Part shown: positions 27,125-35,013 of the stretch, piece after piece
Position numbering within the stretch: the stretch's first letter is position 1
How the letters are laid out: every line of letters starts with the position of its first letter
Origin: Bacteroidaceae bacterium
GTDB lineage: Bacteria > Bacteroidota > Bacteroidia > Bacteroidales > Bacteroidaceae
Direction of reading: 5' to 3'
Assembly: GCA_024697945.1 (NCBI GenBank)
Contig: JAILRU010000027.1
Span: 1-56,863, forward strand
DNA: 56,863 nt
Translations under genes and position numbers: made by a program
Notes under the pieces: generated by a model
Databases searched by the model: none
What the model was told of the DNA's origin: nothing
The model's input: only the letters and a program-made list of their open reading frames with translations

Positions 27125-28513
27125 TTACGATTTATTATTGATGACCTGAGCAGTAAAGGTTGCTTCTGCGATGCAGTTCTCTCCGATGAAGGCGTAACCC
27201 TGCATGGTGCCGATGTTATGGCGGAACGGAGCCACCCTTTCTACGCGGAATATCAATGTGTCGCCGGGCACGACCTTCTGGCGGAACTTGACGTTGTCGA
27301 TGCGCAGGAAGTATGTGCTGTAGTTTTCGGGATTTTCTTTTTCGTTCAGGACAAACAGGCCTCCTGTCTGCGCCATAGCCTCTATCAGGAGAACGCCAGG
27401 CATAACAGGTTCGTCAGGGAAGTGTCCCAAGAAGAAGGGTTCGTCGCTTGTCACGTTCTTGACAGCAACGATGCTGTTCTCCTTGATGTCGATGACCTTA
27501 TCGACTAACTGCATAGGATAGCGATGAGGCAGCATTGCCCTTATCTTGCCTACATCCATCAGGGGCGGCTGGTTGGGGTTGTATTTCGGAGCCTGAACCT
27601 CGTGCTTCCGAATCTCCTTGCGCATCATACGCGCAAACTTGTTGTTGATAGTGTGTCCTGGGCGGGTGGCAATGATGCGTCCCTTGATGGGCTTGCCGAT
27701 GAGCGCCATATCTCCGATGATGTCAAGCAACTTATGGCGGGCAGGCTCGTTATCCCATACCAGCGGCTTGTGCTGAATATAGCCAAGGTCTGTGGCATCG
27801 TGAGGCTCTGCACCAGTCAGTTTACACAGTTTGTCAACGTTCTCCTGAGTGGTCTGACGCTCATAGATGACGATGGCATTGTCCAGGTCACCACCCTTGA
27901 TGAGACCTGCCATGAGGAGTTGTTCTATCTCACGGACAAAGACGAATGTACGGGCTGCTGCCACTTCGGTAGCGAACTTGTCCATACTGTCAAGAGTGGC
28001 AAACTGGCTGCTGAGCACTTTGCCGTCGAAAGCAATCATGCTCGTGATGGAAAAGTCGTCGTCAGGAAGAAGTGTAATGCAAGCTCCTGTCTTGTCATCA
28101 CGGAACTCCATCTTCTTGGTGATGTAGTAATAATCCTTTGGAGCATCCTGCTCCTCAAGGCCGACCCGCTGTATCTCGCGAACGAATGGTTCCGCGCTTC
28201 CGTCCAGGATGGGGAACTCCGGCCCGTCAACCTGCATGAGCACATTGTCGATGCCCAAGGCATATATGGCAGCCAAAGCATGCTCCACTGTGCTGCAACG
28301 CATTTCACCTTTACCGAGGACGGTACCGCGCTGTGTATCAACCACATTCTCCGCCACAGCATCCATAATGGGTTGGCCAGGCATATCAATTCGTTGTATC
28401 TTGTATCCGTGTCCTGCTGGTGCAGGCAGGAAGGTCACCGTCAGGTTGAGCCCCGTATGAAGGCCTTTTCCGCTGAGCGAGAAACTGTCTTTTAGAGTGT
28501 TTTGCTTTAACAT
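27125..28513 (-). CDS. lpxC/fabZ: Bifunctional LpxC deacetylase/FabZ dehydratase
   Basis: Fusion of UDP-3-O-acyl-GlcNAc deacetylase (lipid A step 2, committed step) and 3-hydroxyacyl-ACP dehydratase, normal for Bacteroidetes. In LpxC (residues 1-~310) the zinc ligand H78 is in CSTVEHALAAIYALG, with GPEFPILDGSA and the second His in HKLLDIIGD; HTINNKFA holds the conserved loop. FabZ (~320-462) has LPHRYPMQLVD with H330, FFLGHFPDEPVMPGVLLIEAMAQ in two conserved blocks (catalytic Glu in IEAMAQ). The fusion links lipid A and fatty acid synthesis, which use the same ACP substrate. Confidence 0.96.
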   Translation of the reverse strand: MLKQNTLKDSFSLSGKGLHTGLNLTVTFLPAPAGHGYKIQRIDMPGQPIMDAVAENVVDTQRGTVLGKGEMRCSTVEHALAAIYALGIDNVLMQVDGPEFPILDGSAEPFVREIQRVGLEEQDAPKDYYYITKKMEFRDDKTGACITLLPDDDFSITSMIAFDGKVLSSQFATLDSMDKFATEVAAARTFVFVREIEQLLMAGLIKGGDLDNAIVIYERQTTQENVDKLCKLTGAEPHDATDLGYIQHKPLVWDNEPARHKLLDIIGDMALIGKPIKGRIIATRPGHTINNKFARMMRKEIRKHEVQAPKYNPNQPPLMDVGKIRAMLPHRYPMQLVDKVIDIKENSIVAVKNVTSDEPFFLGHFPDEPVMPGVLLIEAMAQTGGLFVLNEKENPENYSTYFLRIDNVKFRQKVVPGDTLIFRVERVAPFRHNIGTMQGYAFIGENCIAEATFTAQVINNKS

Positions 28514-28572
28514 TATTGGTCGTTTAGTCGTTTAATCGTTTGGTTGTTTAGGAATTGAAGAGAAGTAGCAAA

Positions 28573-29634
28573 TTATTCACTATTCACTTTTCCCTTTTCA
28601 ATCTGTTCCTTGAGCATTTTGATCTCTTTCTTCACTTGATTCATTTCGGCCCACATGTCCGGAAGGTTTTTGAAGATTGCACTACTCTTCCAGAAGTTAC
28701 GTCCATCGATGGCTGGGGTACCCTGAATGGTAGCCCCCTCCTTCTTGACGCTGTTAGGGATGCCTGCCTGTGCACCTGCCTTTACGTGGTTGGCGATGGT
28801 CGCATGATCGGCAATGCCGACTTGTCCGCCGAACATACACCATTCTCCGACTTTCGTGCTGCCAGCTATTCCGACTTGTGCTGACATCACGGTATGGCTG
28901 CCTATTTCGTCATTGTGGCCAATCTGCACGAGGTTGTCAATCTTAACGCCTCTGTGTACAATGGTTGCTCCCATGACAGCTCTGTCCACGCAGGTGTTGG
29001 CACCTATCTCCACATCGTCCTCAATGATGGCAATGCCTATTTGAGGTATCTTTTCGTAGCCTTCTTTTGTAGGTTGGAAGCCAAAGCCGTCAGCTCCGAT
29101 AACGCAACCTGCATGTAGCACGCAACGGTTACCCACTTGACAATCATGATAGATAACGGCATTGCTGTAAATCTCTGTGTTCGAGCCTACCCGAGCGTTT
29201 CTGCCTATCGTGACATGCGGATGGAAAATGCAGCCATCGCCTATCTCCACGCCCTCGGCAATAGCGACGAAAGGCCCGATATAACACTGGGCACCTATTT
29301 TTGCCGATGGATGGATGTAGGCAAGGTCGCTGATACCTTCCCGCTTGGGCTTCATACTTTCGTATGTCTGCAAGAGCTTAGCTACTGCCTCACGAGCATC
29401 AGGCACCTTGATGAGCGTTGCTTTCGTCTCTTGCTTCAACTCAAAACTCTCGTTGACAAGCACGATGCTGCACTCAGTTTGGTAGATATACTGCTCATAT
29501 TTGTCGTCGTACAGGAAACTAATACACCCAGGCCTTCCCTCGTCTATCTTTGCGAAGTCATTGGCCTTGGCTTCGGGGTCACCAACAATAGTACCATCGA
29601 TTAGACCTGCTATCATTTGTGCTGTGAATTCCAC
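28573..29634 (-). CDS. lpxD: UDP-3-O-acylglucosamine N-acyltransferase LpxD
   Basis: Third lipid A enzyme; adds the N-linked hydroxyacyl chain. 353 residues: an N-terminal uridine-binding domain (1-~100; DEGRPGCISFLYD), a left-handed beta helix (YIHPSAKIGAQCYIGPFVAI, VLHAGCVIGADGFGF, DNLVQIGHNDEIG with the catalytic His) and a C-terminal helix (QVKKEIKMLKEQIEKG). The final residues KVNSE are encoded by heptamer repeat sequence (AGTGAAT units), so the tail may vary between strains. Confidence 0.96.
   Translation of the reverse strand: MEFTAQMIAGLIDGTIVGDPEAKANDFAKIDEGRPGCISFLYDDKYEQYIYQTECSIVLVNESFELKQETKATLIKVPDAREAVAKLLQTYESMKPKREGISDLAYIHPSAKIGAQCYIGPFVAIAEGVEIGDGCIFHPHVTIGRNARVGSNTEIYSNAVIYHDCQVGNRCVLHAGCVIGADGFGFQPTKEGYEKIPQIGIAIIEDDVEIGANTCVDRAVMGATIVHRGVKIDNLVQIGHNDEIGSHTVMSAQVGIAGSTKVGEWCMFGGQVGIADHATIANHVKAGAQAGIPNSVKKEGATIQGTPAIDGRNFWKSSAIFKNLPDMWAEMNQVKKEIKMLKEQIEKGKVNSE
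28575..28588. repeat. Heptamers at the lpxD 3' end
   Basis: Two copies of ATTCACT, with related sequence beyond, lie inside the last codons and stop of lpxD. Confidence 0.6.
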
Positions 29635-29636
29635 GA

Positions 29637-29671
29637 ATTAATTATTAATTATGAATTGTGAATTATGAATT
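29637..29671. repeat. Heptamer array at the pyrF 3' end (five units)
   Basis: Five uninterrupted 7-nt units: ATTAATT twice, ATGAATT, GTGAATT, ATGAATT. The array encodes the last residues and stop codon of pyrF and reaches the lpxD start. Confidence 0.85.
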
Positions 29672-30480
29672 ATCTTTGCCATTTGGTCAGCCACTTCCTT
29701 GGCTTTCTCAGCGGCTACTTTTGCAAAGTTCTCTGTCTTGTCGGCATAGATGATGGCACGGCTGCTGTTGACCAGCAAGCCGCAGTCTTCTATCATGCCA
29801 TACTTGCATACCTCTTCGAGGCTGCCACCTTGTGCTCCTACTCCTGGCACGAGCAGAAAAGCATTCGGAGCCACTCGGCGAATATCCTGGAACATTTCGC
29901 CTCTCGTGGCGCCAACGACATACATCATGTTCTCGTCGTTGCCCCACTCCTGACTCTTGCGGATGACTTTCTCGAAGAGTCGCTCGCCCTGCTTGTCCTC
30001 TGTGAGTTGGAAGTCGAACGAGCCTTTGTTGCTGGTCAAAGCAAGCAGGATAACCCACTTGCCTTCGTGCCCTTCGATGAAAGGCGTGACGCTGTCTTCG
30101 CCCATATATGGAGCGACGGTTAGTGCATCAACATCATACTCGCCAAAGAAAGTGCGGGCATACATCTGACTGGTGTTGCCGATGTCGCCACGCTTGGCGT
30201 CTGCAATGATGAACTGGTCGGGATAGTTCTCCTTTAGGTACTTCACGGTCTTCTCGAAGGCCATCATTCCTTTCACGCCAAAGGCTTCATAGAAAGCCAG
30301 GTTGGGTTTATAGGCGACGCAATAAGGAGCTGTTGCATCGATAATCGCCTTATTGAAAGCGAAGATGGGGTCTTCCTCTTCCAGCAGATGCTCTGGTATT
30401 TTCTTCAGGTCGGTATCAAGGCCGACACAGAGGAACGACTGCTTCCGACGTATATTTGCTATTAATTCTGATCTTGTCAT
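29638..30480 (-). CDS. pyrF: Orotidine 5'-phosphate decarboxylase
   Basis: Last step of de novo UMP synthesis. 280 residues, type 2 (longer) form. Visible: LCVGLDTD near the N-terminus, [27 protein letters not shown] in two blocks, the active-site [14 protein letters not shown] with Lys and Asp, YMGEDSV, and [11 protein letters not shown] for the phosphate site. The C-terminal tail [11 protein letters not shown] is translated from the heptamer array and is not expected in homologues. The stop codon itself is supplied by the repeat. Confidence 0.95.
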   Translation of the reverse strand: MTRSELIANIRRKQSFLCVGLDTDLKKIPEHLLEEEDPIFAFNKAIIDATAPYCVAYKPNLAFYEAFGVKGMMAFEKTVKYLKENYPDQFIIADAKRGDIGNTSQMYARTFFGEYDVDALTVAPYMGEDSVTPFIEGHEGKWVILLALTSNKGSFDFQLTEDKQGERLFEKVIRKSQEWGNDENMMYVVGATRGEMFQDIRRVAPNAFLLVPGVGAQGGSLEEVCKYGMIEDCGLLVNSSRAIIYADKTENFAKVAAEKAKEVADQMAKIIHNSQFIINN

Positions 30481-30489
30481 AACTCCTTA

Positions 30490-30729
30490 TTAACTCAATT
30501 TCTTTATGATGACCTTTATCACACCTACTATGACACCTGTGATAACCGCAATAGCTATCCAAATAACCAAGAAAGTCCAGAAACAGTTTTCCCAATCGAA
30601 TTTTTCTATTATGAAAGGTGTAAACCAGCCCGCAATAAACACAGCTAAAAGGTCCGGCCAACGCTCCTTGAAGTCGGCCTTAATACCTTCCCATGTCCAT
30701 TCTTGCTTGACATCATTCAAAAATCCCAT
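30490..30729 (-). CDS. Small two-helix membrane protein, unknown
   Basis: A 79-residue protein with two hydrophobic segments (about 27-40 and 50-75: LLAVFIAGWFTPFII, then TFLVIWIAIAVITGVIVGVI) and a basic C-terminus (KVIIKKLS). The N-terminus has WEGIKADFKERW. It lies 9 nt from pyrF and 16 nt from prfA on the same strand, so it is probably translated as part of the operon. I do not recognise a family. Confidence 0.6.
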   Translation of the reverse strand: MGFLNDVKQEWTWEGIKADFKERWPDLLAVFIAGWFTPFIIEKFDWENCFWTFLVIWIAIAVITGVIVGVIKVIIKKLS

Positions 30730-30745
30730 ATCTCTTTCTCTAAAT

Positions 30746-31858
30746 TTACAACTCTGATTCCTTAAGCCGTTCGGCGTTCTCTGCTACGATGAGGTGGTCG
30801 ATGCAATCCTGTATCTGTCCGTCCATAAAGGCAGGCAGGTTGTAGATGGTGTAACCGATGCGGTGGTCGGTGATGCGCCCTTGCGGATAGTTGTAGGTGC
30901 GAATCTTTGCCGAGCGGTCGCCTGTAGATACCATAGTCTTGCGCTTCGAGGCAATGTCGTCGAGGTACTTCTGATGCTCTTTGTCATAGATAAAGGTACG
31001 AAGTCGCGCCAGAGCCCTTTCCTTGTTCTTCGGCTGGTCGCGCGTCTCTGTACATTCCACCAGTATCTCTTCGTCTTGATTGGTGAAGGGATTTCTCCAA
31101 ATGTAGCGGGCACGGACGCCAGACTCCACCTTGTTCACGTTCTGACCACCAGCGCCACTGCTACGGAAAGTATCCCACTTGATGGCTCCCTCGTTGATTT
31201 CCACATCGAACTCCTGAGCTTCAGGGAGGACTGCCACCGTTGCAGCAGAGGTATGGACACGGCCCTGTGTTTCTGTGACTGGCACTCGCTGTACGCGATG
31301 CACGCCGCTCTCATACTTCATGATACCATAGACACCTTCGCCTGTTACGGAGCAGACGATTTCCTTGAAGCCGCCTACTGCGCCTTCGCTATAACTGCTG
31401 ACAGCCATCTTCCATCCCTTCATCTCGAAGAACTTCGAATACATGCGGAAGAGGTCGCCAGCAAAGAGCGCTGCCTCGTCACCGCCTGTGCCGCCACGAA
31501 TCTCGAGCACGATGTTCTTGTCGTCCTCAGGGTCGGCAGGAACCAACAGGAGCTTTATCTCCTCCTCCAGTTCGGGTATGCGCTTCTCGCTCTCGGCTAG
31601 CTCCTCGCGAAGCATCTCCTTCGTCTCGGCATCTTCCTCTATGGCAAGCATCTCTTTTGCATCAGCCACGTTTTGCAGACAACCGATGTACGCTTTGCGG
31701 GCCTCGACAATCTTGCCCAGGTCCTTGTATTCCTTCGTCAGCTTGACATAACGTTTCTGGTCAGCAATTACCGATGGGTCAGTAATCAGCGTACTGACCT
31801 CCTCGAAGCGGCTCACCAGGCCGTCCAACTTATCTAATAGGCTGTTACTTTCTGCCAT
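30746..31858 (-). CDS. prfA: Peptide chain release factor 1
   Basis: Terminates translation at UAA and UAG. 370 residues. The catalytic GGQ is in RSSGAGGQNVNKVESGVRA; the stop-codon-recognition PxT region is RVPVTETQGRVHTSAATVAVL (PVT in place of PAT is within the class I pattern for this phylum); GGTGGDEAALFAGDL and KIRTYNYPQGRITDHRI are conserved. The gene lies between purM and pyrF, an order common in Bacteroidales. Confidence 0.97.
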   Translation of the reverse strand: MAESNSLLDKLDGLVSRFEEVSTLITDPSVIADQKRYVKLTKEYKDLGKIVEARKAYIGCLQNVADAKEMLAIEEDAETKEMLREELAESEKRIPELEEEIKLLLVPADPEDDKNIVLEIRGGTGGDEAALFAGDLFRMYSKFFEMKGWKMAVSSYSEGAVGGFKEIVCSVTGEGVYGIMKYESGVHRVQRVPVTETQGRVHTSAATVAVLPEAQEFDVEINEGAIKWDTFRSSGAGGQNVNKVESGVRARYIWRNPFTNQDEEILVECTETRDQPKNKERALARLRTFIYDKEHQKYLDDIASKRKTMVSTGDRSAKIRTYNYPQGRITDHRIGYTIYNLPAFMDGQIQDCIDHLIVAENAERLKESEL

Positions 31859-31992
31859 GCTTGTTCTTTTTCTTGTGAGTTAAATAGAACTGCCTCCATG
31901 CGAAGAACATGATGACCACGAGAGCTATGAGAAATAAATATTCTAATGCCATTCCGTACTTAACTATTTACCATTTAAACGTTTACCATTTG

Positions 31993-32018
31993 TTCCCCCT
32001 AAAGGGGGCTAGGGGGTC
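31993..32018. repeat. Dispersed C-run/G-run repeat, third copy
   Basis: Reverse complement of the repeat at 18497-18522 with a single mismatch in 26 nt. It sits directly after the purM stop codon and may act as a transcript-end hairpin. Confidence 0.85.
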
Positions 32019-32019
32019 T

Positions 32020-33238
32020 TTAGTATTCAAATTCTCCATATTCACTTTTGATGAGGAGGCTCTTCTTGCCCTCCTCGATTCGGCCAACCACCTGGGCGTC
32101 AATGCTGAAGCTCTTGCTGATGGCGATGACCTTCTCTGCATCTTCTGGGGCGACATAGACTTCGAGGCGGTGCCCCATGTTGAAGACTTTGTACATCTCT
32201 GCCCAGTCTGTTCCGCTGCATTCCTGGATTATCTTGAAAAGCGGCGGAATGGGGAACATGTTGTCCTTGACGACGCGACAGTTGTCGCCCACGAAGTGCA
32301 GCACCTTTGTCTGGGCTCCGCCTGTGCAATGCACCATTCCGTGAATCTTCGGACGCATTTCGTCGAGCATTTTCTTCACAACAGGAGCATAAGTGCGAGT
32401 AGGGGAGAGGACGAGGCGACCTACAGACATTTCAAAATTATTAAATTCAGAATTCAAATTGGGCTGCGCCTTAGGTCCTTCGCCCTGTAATTTTGAATTT
32501 TGAATTAAGATTATAGCGTCCGCTATACACCAGTTCCTCTGGCACGTTGTGGTCGTAGCTTTCAGGATACCTCTCCGCCAGTTCTTTGCAGAAGACATCG
32601 TGACGGGCACTCGTCAGACCGTTGCTGCCCATACCGCCGTTGTATTCCTTCTCGTAAGTGGCTTGTCCGCAGGAGGAAAGTCCCACGATGACGTCGCCAG
32701 GACGGATGTTCGCGTTGTTGATGACATCGCTCCGCTTCATGCGGCACGTCACCGTGCTATCGACGATGATGGTCCGTACCAAGTCGCCCACGTCGGCTGT
32801 CTCGCCACCTGTGCCGTAGATGCCGATGCCCATTTCGCGCAGCTCCTGCATCAACTCGTCCGTGCCGTTGATGATGGCGGAGATGACTTCACCAGGAATC
32901 AACATCTTGTTGCGGCCTATCGTCGAGGAAACCAGAATGTTATCAACGGCTCCGACGCAGAGCAAGTCGTCTGTATTCATGATGAGCGCGTCCTGTGCTA
33001 TGCCTTTCCAGACACTCAGGTCGCCCGTCTCCTTCCAATACATGTAGGCGAGGCTCGACTTCGTGCCGGCGCCGTCAGCATGCATGATGTTGCAATACTC
33101 AGGGTCGCCTCCAAGAATATCGGGAATTATCTTGCAGAAAGCCTGCGGAAAGATGCCCTTGTCGATGTTCTTGATGGCGTTGTGAACGTCCTCTTTTGCG
33201 GCGCTCACACCCCTCATCATATAGCGTTGATTACTCAT
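32020..33238 (-). pseudogene. purM: purM (AIR synthase), frame broken by heptamer repeats
   Basis: Phosphoribosylformylglycinamidine cyclo-ligase, purine synthesis. The first part (33238 to 32471) reads MSNQRYMMRGVSAAKEDV, HADGAGTKSSLAYMYW, GTGGETADVGDLV and VYSGRY, then runs into heptamers (ATTCAAA twice) and stops. The second part continues in the +1 frame through MSVGRLVLSPTRTYAPVVKKMLDE (in two blocks), HCTGGAQTKVLHF and NMGHRLEVYV to 32020. Two AT-rich insertions, about 32424-32460 and 32488-32508, flank ~27 nt. Removing one 7-nt unit from the second of these joins both parts into about 403 codons. Possible explanations are phase variation, a true mutation, or an assembly/strain-mixture artefact. 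Confidence 0.85.
32424..32508. repeat. Pair of inverted heptamer clusters inside purM
   Basis: Clusters of AATTC-containing heptamers in opposite orientation (about 32430-32460 and 32488-32508) flank a segment bounded by GGGC and GCCC. They could fold as a long hairpin in the purM transcript. Confidence 0.7.
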
Positions 33239-33267
33239 ATTTGCACTCAGTCTCTATATTTCGGGTA

Positions 33268-33275
33268 CAAAGATA
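33268..33275 (-). promoter_or_regulatory. Promoter for the purM-to-PBP1A run
   Basis: TATCTTTG on the minus strand with TTTG 20 nt upstream (33296-33299). It is 30 nt before the purM ATG. It is the only clear promoter I found for the ten-gene run. Confidence 0.75.
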
Positions 33276-33361
33276 CGAAAAAATGAGCGAAATGCCAAAT
33301 TTATTTATTTTTTTCCAAAATCTTAGGTTTTCTTAACATTGCAAAGCAAATTCCTCCCCAC

Positions 33362-33571
33362 ACCAAAAATATCTTCTACAGGGTTTAAAAATATTTACTC
33401 CTAAGCACAAAGTTATTTTTGAGGTTTGAAAATATATTATCAAGCCTTTAAAATATATTATCAAGCCTCGAAAATATATTATTAAACCTTGATAATAAGT
33501 TTTCTCCTAGGTCTGAATATTTTTGTTCCTCAGAGTAGGAAATTTTATCCCTAATAGCAAACAATTTTGTA
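33362..33571. repeat. Degenerate 21-nt tandem repeat array
   Basis: About ten units in a fixed 21-nt register. The three central units (33425-33487) are close copies around AAAATATATTATCAAGC; outer units keep the AT-rich core and an end like CTCCT or CC but diverge. No gene is visible in the 33239-33601 gap apart from the purM promoter. Confidence 0.75.
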
Positions 33572-33601
33572 AAGCCCTCTTTTCAGTGGCCAAAACTAAA
33601 A

Positions 33602-33631
33602 AGGGTGTGTCTTTTCACTTTGACACACCCT
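33602..33631 (-). terminator. Terminator after the small outer-membrane barrel gene
   Basis: Perfect 10-bp stem (AGGGTGTGTC and its complement) with a 10-nt loop, followed on the minus strand by TTTTTAG. It lies 34 nt after the stop at 33665. Confidence 0.88.
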
Positions 33632-33664
33632 CTCCTATATATTAATAATGTGTAATCGTCTCTT

Positions 33665-34207
33665 TTAGAATGTGTAGCCGATGGTTGCGAAGTTATTCTT
33701 TGACTTGCCGTTTGATTCGAACTGCAAGGTGTAGCCAAGAGACCATTTCTGGTTGTACTGAATGCCGACACCCCATGTCAGACCAAAGGCACTGCGAGCC
33801 TTCATTTTTGCATCATATCCTAACACTTCATACGGGCCATCCCAGTCTATGCCCTTAGCAAGTATGCAGGTGTAGCCCATCGCGAAGTTTGTGTAAGCAC
33901 GCAGTTTCTCATTGCAGAATGATGGGCTGAACGCACGGGCACCAGTCTTGATGCTTAACTCGTCAAAGTCTCCAGGAGAATCGAAGGGAGCGTCCCATTC
34001 GAAGTGTGCAACGTCCCAAGCCAGCGTTATCCAGTCGTTTGTGAAGACTTCCGTCTGATAGCCGACACCAAGGCCAAAGCCGCCAGATTTAGCTATGGAA
34101 CCCAAGTTCACGTTAGCAGTGAAGTGACCGTCTGAGAAGAGCTGAGCATTTGCACTCATTGCAAAGGTCATTGCCATTGCGGCTACAAAGAATTTAATTG
34201 CTTTCAT
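33665..34207 (-). CDS. Small outer-membrane beta-barrel protein
   Basis: A 180-residue exported protein. The signal peptide is MKAIKFFVAAMAMTFAMSANAQ. The mature part shows alternating strands with Gly/aromatic girdles (GGFGLGVGYQTEVF, AFGLTWGVGIQY, WSLGYTLQF) and ends in ATIGYTF with a terminal Phe, the usual signal for outer-membrane insertion. It resembles the 8-stranded OmpA/OmpX-size barrels common in Bacteroidales. Its role is unknown. It has its own terminator. Confidence 0.82.
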   Translation of the reverse strand: MKAIKFFVAAMAMTFAMSANAQLFSDGHFTANVNLGSIAKSGGFGLGVGYQTEVFTNDWITLAWDVAHFEWDAPFDSPGDFDELSIKTGARAFSPSFCNEKLRAYTNFAMGYTCILAKGIDWDGPYEVLGYDAKMKARSAFGLTWGVGIQYNQKWSLGYTLQFESNGKSKNNFATIGYTF

Positions 34208-34271
34208 AATACATGATTTAAGTTAATATTTATGTTGTTAAAACACCAAGTTATACAAAACATGTCCGCTT

Positions 34272-35000
34272 TTATGCATAGAGAAATATAAACAAATCGG
34301 TGAAGAAACCGATGAGAGCGTGTATGATTAGGGTTGGATAGATGCTCTTTGTCTTATAGGCGATATATCCGAAGATGATTCCTGCTGGGATTGCAGAGAG
34401 CGTTTCAATCATGGGTTTCCCAAATGCACCGATAGAGGTATGGATTAAAGCCGAAATGAGCGTGGTGAAAAGGATTGCGCCAACGATTCCCATCTTCTCT
34501 TTACTTGCATTGAGCAGCAGTCCTCTAAACAGATACTCCCACCCGATGTAGTATAAAAAGTATGAGATGTAATAGCCCAGGACGAGATTCCAAGCCCCAT
34601 ATCTGTTGAGGTCCACAAGAGGGTAGGTGGCAATCATTTGCTCATCACCTATGCAAGAGAGCCCACATAGTGCGGCTATAGGAATGGCAATCAGTATTAA
34701 GATTAGACTTAGCTTCTTCTGAGTGAAAGCCAGCCCGAAGTCTTTAGGTGATTTCCTTAGTATGAATTTGGTAAACATCAGGCCACAGCCGAATGCCAGT
34801 ACAAAATACATACAATTATGGTAAATAATCTTCCAATATCCCAGGTCGGGCAAATCCGTAAAGGTTTTTTCGAAAAAGCTGAACGACCCAAAATAGCAGT
34901 AAATGAATAGTATGATACAGGCAAAGAGTAGTGAAAGGTTCAAGTTCTTGTCACTCGTCCTATTCATTTCCGTAAATTCTTGAATAATCTCTTTCTTCAT
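34272..35000 (-). CDS. CPBP-family intramembrane protease-like protein
   Basis: An integral membrane protein of about 242 residues with six to eight hydrophobic segments. Motif 1 reads GWEYLFRGLLLNAS: the usual EExxxR has Trp in place of the first Glu, a variant present in part of the family. Motif 2 is TTLISALIHTS and motif 3 is IIHALIGFFTD, each with the conserved His. I use the ATG at 35000 (MKKEIIQEF); the start at 35036 would overlap the epimerase gene and add a Cys-containing stretch of unlikely sequence. Members process prenylated proteins or act in bacteriocin immunity. No specific role can be given here. Confidence 0.82.
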   Translation of the reverse strand: MKKEIIQEFTEMNRTSDKNLNLSLLFACIILFIYCYFGSFSFFEKTFTDLPDLGYWKIIYHNCMYFVLAFGCGLMFTKFILRKSPKDFGLAFTQKKLSLILILIAIPIAALCGLSCIGDEQMIATYPLVDLNRYGAWNLVLGYYISYFLYYIGWEYLFRGLLLNASKEKMGIVGAILFTTLISALIHTSIGAFGKPMIETLSAIPAGIIFGYIAYKTKSIYPTLIIHALIGFFTDLFIFLYA

Positions 35001-35013
35001 ACGAAAACATTTA

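Noticed and set aside
32020..33238. purM as two separate functional genes, or as a programmed +1 frameshift
   Set aside because: The break is inside the protein's conserved body, at repeat sequence, with no start signal near MSVGRL and no known +1 slip motif. A repeat copy change explains it more simply, though restart cannot be fully excluded.
33362..33571. CRISPR array or plasmid-type iterons
   Set aside because: There are no spacers, units are degenerate, and there is no replication initiator gene nearby.
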